From the NCBI GenBank assembly GCA_044220635.1, contig JBGAQP010000011.1, forward strand, positions 54,231 to 118,230: 64,000 bases of DNA, written 5' to 3'. The stretch's first letter is position 1. Each line of letters opens with the position of its first letter. The notes under the pieces are model-generated. The model saw nothing but the letters and a program-made list of their open reading frames with translations, had not been told where the DNA came from and ran no database searches. Of this stretch, positions 30,153-38,913 are shown piece after piece. Position numbers and translations under genes: made by a program. Origin of the DNA: JBGAQP01 sp044220635. GTDB lineage: Bacteria; Pseudomonadota; Gammaproteobacteria; Burkholderiales; Usitatibacteraceae.

Positions 30153-30962
30153 ATGGCTGGCCTGGAAACGCACTACTCGGCCCGCGACATCGAGGCGCGA
30201 ATCCTGGCGGCCCTCCGCGCGGCCGGATTGGATCCCGGGCAACGCCTGTCGCCCGAGGAGCTGGGGGCGCTCGACCATTTCCACACCGGCGGGATGCGCG
30301 CCTCGCGCGAATTGCAGGAGCTGGCGCGGATTCGGGCCGGGGATCGCGTTCTCGACATCGGGGCCGGGCTCGCGGGTCCCGCCCGGCTGCTCGCTTCCGC
30401 GCTCGGCTGTCGCGTCGATTGCGTCGACATGTCGCTCGATTTCTGCGCGGGCGCGCAGCTCCTGAACCGGCTGACCGGCCTGGACGACCGGATCGAAGTC
30501 CACCAGGGCAGCGCCCTCGACCTGCCCTTTCCCGACGATTCGTTCGACGTCGTCTGGATGCAGAACGTCGGCATGAACATCGCGGACAAGCGAAGGCTCT
30601 ACGCGGAGATCGGCCGGGTCCTCAAGCCGGGCGGCCGGTTCGCCTTCCAGGAGATGGCGGCCGGGAAGGCGGCCACGACCCATTTTCCGCTTCCGTGGGC
30701 CGCCGACCCCGCCGACAGCTTCCTCGTCTCCGCCGAAGAGATGCAATCGGTACTCGGCGAGAGCGGATTCGTCATCGAAGTCTTCGAGGACACGAGCGAC
30801 GTCCACCTGGGCCGGACGGCGGCGAACGCCACGCCCGCGGCACCGGGACAACTCAGTCTGGCGGTGTTCGTCGAGAACCTCGCGCAGAAGGCCGGAAACG
30901 CCCGACGCAGCCTCGAGGAGGGCCAGGTCCGGCTCGTCAGGGGCGTCTTCCGGGTGCAATGA
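30153..30962 (+). CDS. SAM-dependent methyltransferase
   Basis: 269 residues. Motif I is VLDIGAGLAGPARLLAS, then VDCVDMSLDF, a QGSALDLPFPDDSFDVVWMQNV stretch and LKPGGRFAFQE. The ARDIEARILAALRAAGLDPGQRL N-terminus and the overall order resemble glycine/sarcosine-type N-methyltransferases. ATG 30153 is preferred over 30123 by the start of similarity. Confidence 0.86.
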   Translation: MAGLETHYSARDIEARILAALRAAGLDPGQRLSPEELGALDHFHTGGMRASRELQELARIRAGDRVLDIGAGLAGPARLLASALGCRVDCVDMSLDFCAGAQLLNRLTGLDDRIEVHQGSALDLPFPDDSFDVVWMQNVGMNIADKRRLYAEIGRVLKPGGRFAFQEMAAGKAATTHFPLPWAADPADSFLVSAEEMQSVLGESGFVIEVFEDTSDVHLGRTAANATPAAPGQLSLAVFVENLAQKAGNARRSLEEGQVRLVRGVFRVQ

Positions 30963-31105
30963 GCGGCGGCACGGAATGCCGGAGCGTTCCGCCCCGCGGG
31001 CGTGACCTGCGCGAAGCGACGGCCGGCGATGCCCGCGGCCCGGCCGGCCGCCGTTCGCGCAGCCGGCCGGTCTTCAATCCGTCAACGAAAGGGAGTGCAG
31101 CAGAA

Positions 31106-31555
31106 ATGTCGACGAGATCGTTGTGGCGTTCCATCGCCTCCAAACGCGTCCTGGCGGCTGCCGCCATTGCAGGCGGCCTCATGGGCCTTTCCGCCGCGTC
31201 CCTGGCCGAGGACCTGCCGGGGTTCCGGCCCGGCATGTGGGAATTCCGCCGCGTCATCAAGGGCGGAGATGGCAAGCCCCAGAACCTGGCGAACAAGAAG
31301 TGCACCAACCCCACCGACGACATGAAGAAGCAGAACGACATGCTCGGAAAGGCCGGCTGCACCTTTTCCCCGGTCACCCGGAAGGGAAACCTGTACACGT
31401 TCACCTCGGACTGCAAGATCCAGGGGATGTCTTCGCAATCGAGGAGCGTGATGACCGTGCACGGCGATGGGGCGTACAGCATCGACGTCGAGTCGCGGCA
31501 GGGCGCCCAGGGCACGAAAGAGCGGCTGGAGGCAAAACGCATCGGCGATTGCTAG
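31106..31555 (+). CDS. Secreted DUF3617 family protein
   Basis: 149 residues with a signal peptide (about 1-34). The mature LPGFRPGMWEFRR, a KCTNPTDDM segment, AGCTFSPVTRKGNLYTFTSDC and RSVMTVHGDGAYS match DUF3617, a periplasmic family of unknown function. AAAGGGAG lies upstream. Confidence 0.85.
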   Translation: MSTRSLWRSIASKRVLAAAAIAGGLMGLSAASLAEDLPGFRPGMWEFRRVIKGGDGKPQNLANKKCTNPTDDMKKQNDMLGKAGCTFSPVTRKGNLYTFTSDCKIQGMSSQSRSVMTVHGDGAYSIDVESRQGAQGTKERLEAKRIGDC

Positions 31556-31559
31556 GGCC

Positions 31560-31937
31560 ATGCACGAGCCTGCATCCCCGGCGGCCGGATCCCGCGCCCT
31601 GACGGCCATCAAAGTGGCCCACACGGTCGTGTGGGCCTTCTTCGCCGGGTGCATCGTCGCCATTCCCCTGGCCTCGTGGCATGGCGAGCACCGGGCCGCC
31701 GCGGGGCTGGCGGCCCTCGTCGCCTTCGAGGTCGCCGTCCTCGCGCTCAATCGCTGGAGCTGCCCGCTCACGGCGGTCGCGGCCCGCTACACGAGCGATC
31801 GCCGCGAGAACTTCGACATCTACCTTCCCCTCTGGCTCGCCAGGAACAACAAGCTCGTGTTCGGCGGCCTCTACGTCGCCGGCATCGCGTTCGCGGCGGC
31901 CAACTGGGCGAGCTCGGGCGGAGCGTCGGTCCCGTGA
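31560..31937 (+). CDS. Integral membrane protein
   Basis: 125 residues with three or four spans. A conserved-looking cytosolic segment, LNRWSCPLTAVAARYTSD, is followed by NFDIYLPLWLARNNK. ATG 31560 lies 5 bases after the DUF3617 stop, so the two genes are probably co-transcribed. Function unknown. Confidence 0.65.
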   Translation: MHEPASPAAGSRALTAIKVAHTVVWAFFAGCIVAIPLASWHGEHRAAAGLAALVAFEVAVLALNRWSCPLTAVAARYTSDRRENFDIYLPLWLARNNKLVFGGLYVAGIAFAAANWASSGGASVP

Positions 31938-32010
31938 CCGCGGCGAAGCACGCCGACGGATGCTCCGCCCCGACCGCACCGCCCCAACCCCACGCTGAAG
32001 GAGATGCGGC

Positions 32011-32232
32011 ATGAAGTTCATGATCCTGGTGAAGGCGAGCAAGGACTCCGAGGCGGGCGTGATGCCCGGCGAGCAGCGGCTCGCCGAGATGGGCCGGTTC
32101 AACGAGCAGCTGGTGAAGGCCGGCGTCATGCTGGCCGGCGAGGGCCTGCACCCCAGCTCGAAGGGAGCGCGCGTGCGCTTCTCGGGCAAGGAGCGCAAGG
32201 TGATCGACGGGCAGGACCGGGGCAATCCCTAG
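32011..32232 (+). pseudogene. Truncated YCII/DGPF-domain gene
   Basis: 73 residues. MKFMILVKASKDSEAG, RFNEQLVKAGVMLAGEGL and ARVRFSGKERKVIDG match the N-terminal half of DGPF proteins, but the sequence departs exactly at the conserved DGPF motif (DGQDRGNP) and stops. Family members are about 110-140 residues, so this is a 3'-truncated gene. Confidence 0.75.
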
Positions 32233-32344
32233 CGCAACGACGACCGTGACTTGCGAAAGCGGGCTCGGTCGCGTCGACGGCTTCGAAGGCCCGGGGCCAC
32301 TCGCTTCCGGGCTGCGGGCGGCCGGGCCCGGGACTTCGCAAGGA

Positions 32345-32878
32345 TCAGTTGCGGCTGAACAGGTAGTAGTCCGCCGTGTAGTCGACGCGGGCCGTCTTCC
32401 CGGCCTCGGGCTGCGAGCAGCCCTCCCTGGGCGCCACGCCGCCCGCGGTGTTCAGGCGCTGGATGCTCGCCACTTTGCTGAACGCGCCTTGCGAGCCCGC
32501 GGGCTTCGCCGAGAGCAGCAGCCAGGGAATGGCGCCGGCGGCCGGCGCATCGGCTCGCTCCTTCAGGGCACCCACGACCTTGCTGCCGTCGGCCGCCTCC
32601 CAGGAAGGCCCGGCATAGTGCCGTCCGACCCGGTTGCCCCGGGTGTCGAAGAGATCGGCCTCCGGCGCGACGAAGGTCCATTCGTAACCGGCCCGGTCCT
32701 TTCGGGCGCGGCACTGGTAGATCTGCACGCCCTTCGCGGGGAGGATCATCGCCAGCGATTCGTTCGCGCCGGGCTCGAGGTTGGCGGGAACGCGGGCGGT
32801 GGTGGCCGGGGACTGCGCGGCTGCGCAGGCGGCGACGACGGGCGTCACAAGGGCCACGATCTTCAGGTGTCGCAACAT
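32345..32878 (-). CDS. DUF3455 family secreted protein
   Basis: 177 residues with a signal peptide and a possible lipobox (VVAACA, cysteine about residue 18). VQIYQCRARKDRAGYEWTFVAPEADL, VGRHYAGPSWEAADGSKV and IPWLLLSAKPAGSQGAFSKV are DUF3455 blocks. Single gene. Confidence 0.87.
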   Translation of the reverse strand: MLRHLKIVALVTPVVAACAAAQSPATTARVPANLEPGANESLAMILPAKGVQIYQCRARKDRAGYEWTFVAPEADLFDTRGNRVGRHYAGPSWEAADGSKVVGALKERADAPAAGAIPWLLLSAKPAGSQGAFSKVASIQRLNTAGGVAPREGCSQPEAGKTARVDYTADYYLFSRN

Positions 32879-33067
32879 GGTGTTCTTCCTCGCGGATGGT
32901 GGTGGGACGGGCCGGATCGCCCGGCCCGGGAGCGACCAATCTAGGCGCTTCGTGTATCCGCCCGATTTCGCGCCCGATTCCCTTTTGTTTTCGGCGTGTA
33001 TCTATCCGGTAGACTGGGCGCGATCCGGGCCGCCGCGACCGCGCGCCGCACCGGCGAACCCCGCCCC

Positions 33068-33457
33068 ATGCCCCCGCTCCTGCGCGAGATCCAGCAGCTC
33101 GAGGCCGAGCTCCATCACCCGGGAGCGAGGTGCTCGCGCGAGCGGCTCGAGCGGCTGCTGCATCCCGGCTTCCACGAGGTCGGGAGGTCCGGGCGCCAAT
33201 ACGACCGCGAGACCGTCATCGGGCACCTCGCCTCGCAGCCCCAGCCGCCCTCCGTCGTCGCCGGCGACTACGAACTGCATGTCCTGGCCGAGGGCTGCGC
33301 CCTGCTCACCTACCACTCGGCGCATCGCGCGCCGGACGGGACGACCAGCGACCAAGCGCTTCGCTCTTCCATCTGGCTGCGCGACGATTCCGGCTGGCGG
33401 CTCTTCTATCACCAGGGAACTCCGGCTTCCACGCATCGGGCAGAGCCCGAGGCCTGA
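33068..33457 (+). CDS. DUF4440 / NTF2-like protein
   Basis: 129 residues. LRLQQLE-type helix at the start, RLERLLHPGFHEVGRSGRQYDRE, ELHVLAEGCALLTYHS and SSIWLRDDSGWRLFYHQGTP match nuclear-transport-factor-2-like DUF4440 proteins. Start ATG 33068 preferred over the upstream open frame from 32996. Confidence 0.83.
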   Translation: MPPLLREIQQLEAELHHPGARCSRERLERLLHPGFHEVGRSGRQYDRETVIGHLASQPQPPSVVAGDYELHVLAEGCALLTYHSAHRAPDGTTSDQALRSSIWLRDDSGWRLFYHQGTPASTHRAEPEA

Positions 33458-33514
33458 GCCTCGCGCGCCCGGCGGCAAGCCACCCGCGGCCACGCGCCGG
33501 CCATCCGCGGTACC

Positions 33515-33832
33515 ATGCCGCCTTTCTCCTTCCCGTTCCCGAATGCGGGAGAGGTCGCCCGAATGATCGAGCTCTCGTCTTACCTGGTCTTCCTGCTGGC
33601 GTTCCTGCCCCAGTTCGTCGATCCGTCCCGCGGGGCGGTGCTGCCGCAGTTCCTGGTTCTCGGCGCGACCATCGCGTTGCTCGACACGCTCTACGAGGTG
33701 ATGCTCGTCCATTTCGTGTCGGGCATGCGGGAGCTCTTCCTGCACAGCCCGCGGCTCCTCGCGCTGCAGACCCGGGTGTCCGGAACCGTGCTGGTCGCCC
33801 TGGGCCTGCGGCTCGCGGCCCAGGAGCGATAG
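33515..33832 (+). pseudogene. C-terminal fragment of a LysE/RhtB-family exporter gene
   Basis: Up to 105 residues. YLVFLLAFLPQFVDPS and the ARG/FHSPRLLALQTRVSGTVLVALGLRLA-type end match the second half of LysE/RhtB amino-acid exporters (about 205 residues). The N-terminal half with the GPG motif is absent, so this is a 5'-truncated gene. Confidence 0.72.
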
Positions 33833-33856
33833 GCGCGCGCTCGCGGAGGCTCGCGC

Positions 33857-34315
33857 TTGTTCGGCAAGGGCAGGAATCCCGCTTCCGACTGGCCGCCCGC
33901 CGGGCCGGCCCCCGCGCTGGACCTCGGGCGCAAGGCGGTCGGGCCGCTGCGGCTCGGCGATCCGTTCGAAAGCGCGAGAGCCCTCGGCCGGCCCGTTCGA
34001 GTGCGCGGCCCGGCGAGCGGGGGAGACCAGGTGCTCGAATACGCGGGCTTCGAGCTCGACTTCCGGGATGGCCGCCTCGCCTGCGCCAAGTTCGACCTCG
34101 ATGGCCCCGGGAGCGTGAGCGTCGGCGACATCCGCCTGTCGCGTGCGACGAAGCCCCTCGATGCGCAGGTCTGGTTCGGCGAGCCGTCGTCGGACTCCAC
34201 GGGCGCCGGCGACCTGCGCTGGATCGATTTCGAGCGCGATGGCGCGACGCTCGCGCTCGAGTTCGACGCGAAGGGACTCGCGTGCGTGCAGCTCTACGCG
34301 GAGGGCTACGCGTGA
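33857..34315 (+). CDS. Hypothetical protein
   Basis: 152 residues from TTG 33857 with GGAGG 8 bases upstream. Repeated short beta strands (GPLRLGDPFESARALG, LEYAGFELDFRDGRLACAKF, ALEFDAKGLACVQLY) suggest an all-beta sensor-like domain. Overlaps the next gene by 4 bases. No family recognised. Confidence 0.6.
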   Translation: MFGKGRNPASDWPPAGPAPALDLGRKAVGPLRLGDPFESARALGRPVRVRGPASGGDQVLEYAGFELDFRDGRLACAKFDLDGPGSVSVGDIRLSRATKPLDAQVWFGEPSSDSTGAGDLRWIDFERDGATLALEFDAKGLACVQLYAEGYA

Positions 34316-34788
34316 TCCAGCCGCTGGGCGACCTCCTGCGGACCCAGCAGGTCGCGGCGCTCGGGACCCTTCACGAGGGCCACCCGTTCGTCTCGATGGT
34401 GCCCTTCGCGGCGCTCGCCGACGGCACGGGATTCGTCATCCATGTGAGCCAGCTTGCAACGCACACGAAAGACATGATCACGGACCCGATCGTGAGCCTC
34501 CTCGTGATGGCGCCGCCGGCGCCCCAGGTGATGCCCCAGGCCATCGCCCGCGTCACCATCCAGGGCGAGGCGATGCCGTGCGCGGAGCCGGACCCGTTGC
34601 ACGCGCAGGCCAGGGCCGCTTATCTCGCGAGGTTCCCGCAGAGCGAGGAGATGTTCGGCTTCGCCGATTTCTCGCTTTTCGTGATCCGGCCGACGGCCGT
34701 GCGCTTCGTGGGCGGTTTCGCGCAGGCCAGGTCCCTTTCGCCCGCGACGCTCGCGAGTCTCCTGCGCGCAGACCCGGAATCCAGGTGA
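34312..34788 (+). CDS. Pyridoxamine 5'-phosphate oxidase-family FMN-binding protein
   Basis: 158 residues from GTG 34312, overlapping the upstream stop. LLRTQQVAALGTLHEGHPFVSMVPFA, FVIHVSQLATHTKDM and VSLLVMAP match the split-barrel HugZ-like group. It could bind FMN or haem. Ends 4 bases before the next gene. Confidence 0.85.
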   Translation: MIQPLGDLLRTQQVAALGTLHEGHPFVSMVPFAALADGTGFVIHVSQLATHTKDMITDPIVSLLVMAPPAPQVMPQAIARVTIQGEAMPCAEPDPLHAQARAAYLARFPQSEEMFGFADFSLFVIRPTAVRFVGGFAQARSLSPATLASLLRADPESR

Positions 34789-34792
34789 ACCG

Positions 34793-35125
34793 ATGGACCG
34801 ACCGGAAGAGCCCGTCCAACGCCAGCTCGACGCCTACAACGCCCGCGACCTGGAGCGCTTTCTCGACGAGTACACCGACGACGTGCAGGTCTTCCGGCCT
34901 CCCGCCCGGGAGCCCACGCTCTCGGGCAAGAAGGCGTTCGGCGAGCACTACGCCAGGAACCGGTTCACGCTTCCCCGGCTCCACGCCAGGCTGGTGAACC
35001 GCATCGTCGCCGGCAACAAGGTCGTCGACCACGAGGAGATCACCGGCCTGCCGGAGGGCACGCTCACCGCCGTTGCCGTCTACGAGGTCGTGGAGGGGCG
35101 CATCCGCACGGTCTGGTTCTTCTGA
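34793..35125 (+). CDS. NTF2-like (SnoaL/steroid isomerase type) protein
   Basis: 110 residues. VQRQLDAYNARDLERFLDEYTDDVQVF is the classic opening of these cone-shaped proteins, with KAFGEHYARN and a C-terminal VYEVVEGRIRTVWFF strand. Probably a ligand-binding or small isomerase protein. Confidence 0.87.
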   Translation: MDRPEEPVQRQLDAYNARDLERFLDEYTDDVQVFRPPAREPTLSGKKAFGEHYARNRFTLPRLHARLVNRIVAGNKVVDHEEITGLPEGTLTAVAVYEVVEGRIRTVWFF

Positions 35126-35194
35126 GCCCGCTTGCCCCCTCGACCGCCTGCGCATCGCCTGCGAGAAACCGTTTCCTTCACCCAGTCCATCGCC

Positions 35195-35431
35195 ATGCCC
35201 GCCCGAAAACCGCCAGCGCCACCCAACGGCCTCCCCGTCTACCGCATCCTCACCGGGCCCGACGACGCGGCGTTCTGCCGCCGGGTCAGCGAGGCCCTGG
35301 CACTCGGCTACCTGCTGTACGGCTCGCCCGCCGCGACCTTCAACGGACAAGCCGTCATCGTCGCGCAGGCGATCATCTGGCCCACCGCGCAGGCCTCGAT
35401 CGCCCGGCCGGGCGTTCGACGCAGTCGCTAG
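35195..35431 (+). CDS. DUF1737 domain protein
   Basis: 78 residues. GLPVYRILTGPDDAAFCRRVSEALALGYLLYG followed by FNGQAVIVAQAIIWP is the DUF1737 core. The last 15 residues are encoded by an attC-like remnant, echoing the attC-encoded tails of the active array. Confidence 0.8.
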   Translation: MPARKPPAPPNGLPVYRILTGPDDAAFCRRVSEALALGYLLYGSPAATFNGQAVIVAQAIIWPTAQASIARPGVRRSR

Positions 35432-35433
35432 GC
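35395..35433 (+). repeat. Right half of a degenerate attC
   Basis: GGCCGGGCGTTCGACGCAGTC followed by GCTAGGC (35427-35433) resembles the right arm and R' core of array attC sites; the same GTCGCTAGGC end occurs at 16.2 kb. Confidence 0.45.
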
Positions 35434-35456
35434 CGCAACCGCCACCGGCGCCAACC

Positions 35457-35912
35457 ATGAGGATCGAGCTCGACGACCTCACCCGCCCCGAGATCCACGC
35501 GCTGCTGGACGAGCACCTGCGGAGCATGCACGAGCTGTCCCCGCCCGAAAGCGTTCACGCCCTCGACCTCGAGACGCTTCGTCGCCCCGAGATCACCTTC
35601 TGGACCGCCTGGAAGGGATCGGTCCTGCTCGGCTGCGGCGCGCTCAAGGAGCTGGACCGAAGGCACGGCGAGGTGAAGTCGATGCGCACTCCCCGGGCGT
35701 TGCGGCGCCGGGGCGCCGGGCGGGCCATCCTCGCCCACATCGTCGAGGTCGCGAGGTCGCGCGCCTATGAGCGCCTGAGCCTGGAGACCGGTGCCGCCGC
35801 GGCGTTCCATCCCGCGCGGACGCTCTACCGGAGTTTCGGCTTCACCTTCTGCGGGCCGTTCGGCGATTATTCCGACGACCCCAACAGCGTGTTCATGACG
35901 ATGCGGCTGTAG
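35457..35912 (+). CDS. GNAT-family acetyltransferase
   Basis: 151 residues. LLGCGALKELDRRHGEVKSMRT, the RRRGAGRAILAHIVEVA acetyl-CoA loop (Q/RxxGxG) and LYRSFGFTFCGPFGDY match a PhnO/YedL-like GNAT subgroup. It starts 24 bases after an attC remnant. Confidence 0.88.
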   Translation: MRIELDDLTRPEIHALLDEHLRSMHELSPPESVHALDLETLRRPEITFWTAWKGSVLLGCGALKELDRRHGEVKSMRTPRALRRRGAGRAILAHIVEVARSRAYERLSLETGAAAAFHPARTLYRSFGFTFCGPFGDYSDDPNSVFMTMRL

Positions 35913-35973
35913 GACAATCGCGGCCACTCGTGCCGAATGTCGGGCTGCGCAGGATCGATACGCGGAGGACGCC

Positions 35974-36375
35974 ATGCTGAAGACGTACAGGGGCAGCTGC
36001 CACTGCGGCGCGGTGCGGTTCGAGGCGGACCTCGACCTCACGCAGGGCACCTATCGCTGCAACTGCTCCATCTGCCGCAGGACCCGCTTCTGGCCCGCCG
36101 TGGCCCGGCCGGAGGGATTCCGCCTGCTCGCGGGCGCCGGGGAGCTGACCGAGTATCTCTTCAATACCCGGAAGAACCAGCACTTCTTCTGCAGGCGCTG
36201 CGGCGTGCGCCCCTTCGGCGTCGGCAACGAAACGCCGGTCGGCAGGATGTACGGGGTCAACGTCGGCTGCCTGGAGGGCCTCACCGAGGAGGAGCTCTCG
36301 AAGGTGCCGATCACCCCTGTCGACGGCATGAACGACCGGTGGCGGGAAAGGCCGGAATTCTTCGCGCATCTCTAG
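35974..36375 (+). CDS. GFA-family protein
   Basis: 133 residues. GSCHCGAVRFEADL, CNCSICRRTRFW and FFCRRCGVRPFG give the zinc cysteines. Distinct from the GFA proteins at 20.0 and 47.5 kb. Function not assigned beyond zinc binding. Confidence 0.88.
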   Translation: MLKTYRGSCHCGAVRFEADLDLTQGTYRCNCSICRRTRFWPAVARPEGFRLLAGAGELTEYLFNTRKNQHFFCRRCGVRPFGVGNETPVGRMYGVNVGCLEGLTEEELSKVPITPVDGMNDRWRERPEFFAHL

Positions 36376-36448
36376 CGGAGGTTCCCGTGAGCGCCGCGCG
36401 CGCAACCTCGACACCCGCTCGCAACAACGGTGAAGCGCGGGGGCGGCC

Positions 36449-36994
36449 GTGAACCTCGCCAGGCGGCTGGTCGCGGGCTTGCTGAACCTGGCCCTGCTAT
36501 CGGTCCTGTTCGTCGGTTCCTGCGCCGTGCCGGCGGTCGCGTACTTCCAGAGTCCCTGGTGGTTTCTCGAGGATGTCGGTCCCGAGGGGGCCGACACTTT
36601 CTTTGTCGCATCGAGATCCGGGGGCCCCGCGGGGCCCCTCCAGCTCCGGGTCGTGAAGTTCGATCCCCGCGAACCGCCCCGCCCGAACGTCGACTACCAC
36701 CTGCCCGACGGACGCCTGGACTACAGCTGGGGTCCCGGGGAAGGCAGCGCGACGATCCACGCGACGACCGAGGGGAAGGGCGGCCAACTGGTCCGCGTGT
36801 TCGTGGCGGGCGACACGCCGTGGACGTCCCTTTCGGAATATCGGGTCATCGGGAACAAGGTCCATCCGCTCCGGCATTCCCGGTCGGCGACGTGGCTGCT
36901 GCTCGGGATTCCCGTCCTCCTCGTCGTGTTCGAGCGGCTCCGCAAGCCGATCGCGCGGCGCATCCGGGATTGGTCGGCCGGCGGGTCCGCGTGA
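36449..36994 (+). CDS. Membrane-anchored protein, unknown function
   Basis: 181 residues from GTG 36449. A hydrophobic N-terminal anchor (7-33) precedes a soluble beta-rich domain, and a second span lies at about 148-162 before a basic tail. No family recognised. Confidence 0.55.
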   Translation: MNLARRLVAGLLNLALLSVLFVGSCAVPAVAYFQSPWWFLEDVGPEGADTFFVASRSGGPAGPLQLRVVKFDPREPPRPNVDYHLPDGRLDYSWGPGEGSATIHATTEGKGGQLVRVFVAGDTPWTSLSEYRVIGNKVHPLRHSRSATWLLLGIPVLLVVFERLRKPIARRIRDWSAGGSA

Positions 36995-37159
36995 TGGCCG
37001 CCGCCAGCCTCGTCCGCCCGATCGGGGCCTCGCGCGGCAGGCGGCGCGCCGCTCAAGTAGGATGGCGGGCGAAACGGCTGCATCCGGCAACGGATGCGAA
37101 GACCCTTGCGTGCGGGGAATCCAACGACGCGCTTCAGTGACGCGGACAGGGAGGTCGGC

Positions 37160-37531
37160 ATGGAACTCGGAGCGTTTTCCGTCAGCCTGGCGGTGAGCGA
37201 TATCGAAGCCTCGAAGCAGTTCTACCAGAAGCTCGGCTTCACGGTGTTCGGGGGCGACCAGTCCCAGAACTGGCTGATCATGAAGAACGGCCCGCACGTC
37301 ATCGGGCTGTTCCAGGGCATGTTCGAGAAGAACATCCTCACCTTCAACCCGGGCTGGGACAGCAATGCCCAGCCGGTCGGGAAGTTCACCGATGTCCGCG
37401 AGCTGCAGCGCGAGCTCAAGAAGCGCGGCATCCCGATGATCTCGGAAGCGGACGAGACTTCCGCGGGGCCCGCGAGCTTCATGATCGCCGATCCCGACGG
37501 CAACACGATCCTCGTCGACCAGCACGTGTAG
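37160..37531 (+). CDS. VOC family protein
   Basis: 123 residues. AFSVSLAVSDIEASKQFYQKLGF and the PASFMIADPDGNTILVDQH end are typical VOC half-domains, with QNWLIMKNGPHVIGLFQG between. GGGAGG lies upstream of ATG 37160. Confidence 0.88.
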   Translation: MELGAFSVSLAVSDIEASKQFYQKLGFTVFGGDQSQNWLIMKNGPHVIGLFQGMFEKNILTFNPGWDSNAQPVGKFTDVRELQRELKKRGIPMISEADETSAGPASFMIADPDGNTILVDQHV

Positions 37532-37547
37532 CCCGAGGGACCGGGTT

Positions 37548-38039
37548 GTGGCCATGACGACTCGGCGTGGCGCGATCCTGGCGCTGCCGGCCTTCGCGGC
37601 GCTGCTGCTGGGGGGGTGCGCGGGCCTCGCGTTCCGCGAGCCCGTCCAGGTGCTCGTCGTGGGCATCGAGCCGCTCGAGGGCGAGGGGCTCGAGCTGCGG
37701 ATGCTGTTGAAGCTCCGGGTGCAGAACCCCAACGACGCGCCGGTCGATTACGACGGCGTGTCCCTCGAAATGGACGTGCAGGGCAAGCGCTTCGCCACGG
37801 GCGTGAGCGACGCCGCCGGCACCGTGCCGCGATTCGGCGAGGCGATCGTTTCCGTCCCCGTGAGCGTCTCGCTGATCGGCCTCGTGCGCCAGGCCATCGG
37901 CGCGGCGAGGAACGAGTTCCGCGGCAAGATCGCCTACGAGATGACCGGGACGCTCGCCGGCCCGGGCTTCGGCGGGATGCGCTTCCGGTCGAAGGGCGAG
38001 CTCGCGTTGCCGGCGGAGATCTTCGAGAGGAGCCGGTAG
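37548..38039 (+). CDS. LEA type 2 (WHy-domain) lipoprotein
   Basis: 163 residues with a lipobox LLLGGC (Cys about residue 24). The mature part, LKLRVQNPNDAPVDYDGVSLEM and SVPVSVSLIGLVRQAI, matches the water-stress/hypersensitive-response (WHy) domain of LEA-2 proteins. Outer or inner membrane anchored. GTG 37548 or ATG 37554 may be the start. Confidence 0.84.
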   Translation: MAMTTRRGAILALPAFAALLLGGCAGLAFREPVQVLVVGIEPLEGEGLELRMLLKLRVQNPNDAPVDYDGVSLEMDVQGKRFATGVSDAAGTVPRFGEAIVSVPVSVSLIGLVRQAIGAARNEFRGKIAYEMTGTLAGPGFGGMRFRSKGELALPAEIFERSR

Positions 38040-38051
38040 GCCGGCCCCGCG

Positions 38052-38534
38052 ATGAGCGTCGAGCCACTCACCTTTTCCGATTTCGACGACCCGCCGCAGG
38101 CGAGCGTGCTCGCCGTGGACGAGGGCCTCGATTCGCACAACCTCGCCGCGGCCCCGCTGTCCGATGTCCGGCCGCTCGCCTCGTTCGCATCCGACCCCGC
38201 CGGCAAAGTCGTCGGCGGCGCCGTCGGCAGGACCTGGGGCCGATGCTGCGAGCTGCTGCAGCTCTGGGTCGATCCGGCCTACCGCTCGCAGGGCGTCGCA
38301 TCGCGATTGCTGCGGCAGTTCGAGCAGCGCGCGGCCGGCCGGGGCTGCGACGTCTTCTACCTCACGACGCTGAGCTTCCAGGCGCCGGCGTTCTATCGGA
38401 AGCGCGGCTATGCCTCCATCGCCGAGATCGCGGGGTACCCGGACGGCATCACGAAACACCTGATGTACAAGGAAACGACGAATCCCGCCGGATTGCCGCA
38501 ACCCGATCCTCGAGGACGCGCCCGTGGCCATTGA
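38052..38534 (+). CDS. GNAT-family acetyltransferase
   Basis: 160 residues. ELLQLWVDPAYRSQGVASRLLRQFEQRA is motif A, and FYLTTLSFQAPAFYRKRGYASIAEI motif B. Overlaps the next gene by 11 bases. Substrate unknown. Confidence 0.87.
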   Translation: MSVEPLTFSDFDDPPQASVLAVDEGLDSHNLAAAPLSDVRPLASFASDPAGKVVGGAVGRTWGRCCELLQLWVDPAYRSQGVASRLLRQFEQRAAGRGCDVFYLTTLSFQAPAFYRKRGYASIAEIAGYPDGITKHLMYKETTNPAGLPQPDPRGRARGH

Positions 38535-38913
38535 GCTCGATCACGTCATCGTCTCCGCGCGCGACCGGCGCGCCTCGGCCCGGTGCCTCGCGCAGCTGCT
38601 CGGCGTTGCCTGGGCGGAGGCGGGGGCGGGGCCGTTCTCGCCCGTCTACGTCAACGACGGCCTGACCCTCGACTTCATCGACGACGACGGTCCGTTTCCC
38701 GTCGAGCACTTCTGCTTCCGCGTCGACGAGGGCACGTTCGATGCGGTCCTCGGTCGCCTCGAGGCCGCGGGCATCGCCTACCGCAGCTCCGTGCGCGGCC
38801 CCGAGGACCTGCGGGTCGACACGAGCCACGGGGGCCGCCTGGTCTACTGGAACGAGCCCGACGGGCACCAGTGGGAAATGCTCACGGTCAGCTACGCGCG
38901 CCCGGCCCGATGA
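38524..38913 (+). CDS. VOC family protein
   Basis: 129 residues from GTG 38524. ELDHVIVSARDRRASARCLAQLLGV, VEHFCFRVDEGTFDAVLGRL and GRLVYWNEPDGHQWEML form the VOC fold with plausible His and Glu ligands. ATGA overlap with the next gene. Confidence 0.88.
   Translation: MAIELDHVIVSARDRRASARCLAQLLGVAWAEAGAGPFSPVYVNDGLTLDFIDDDGPFPVEHFCFRVDEGTFDAVLGRLEAAGIAYRSSVRGPEDLRVDTSHGGRLVYWNEPDGHQWEMLTVSYARPAR

Noticed and set aside
37030..37140. attC-like words before the VOC gene at 37.2 kb
   Set aside because: GCCGCTCAAG and ATCCAACGACGCGC resemble attC arms, but their order and spacing are wrong for one site.
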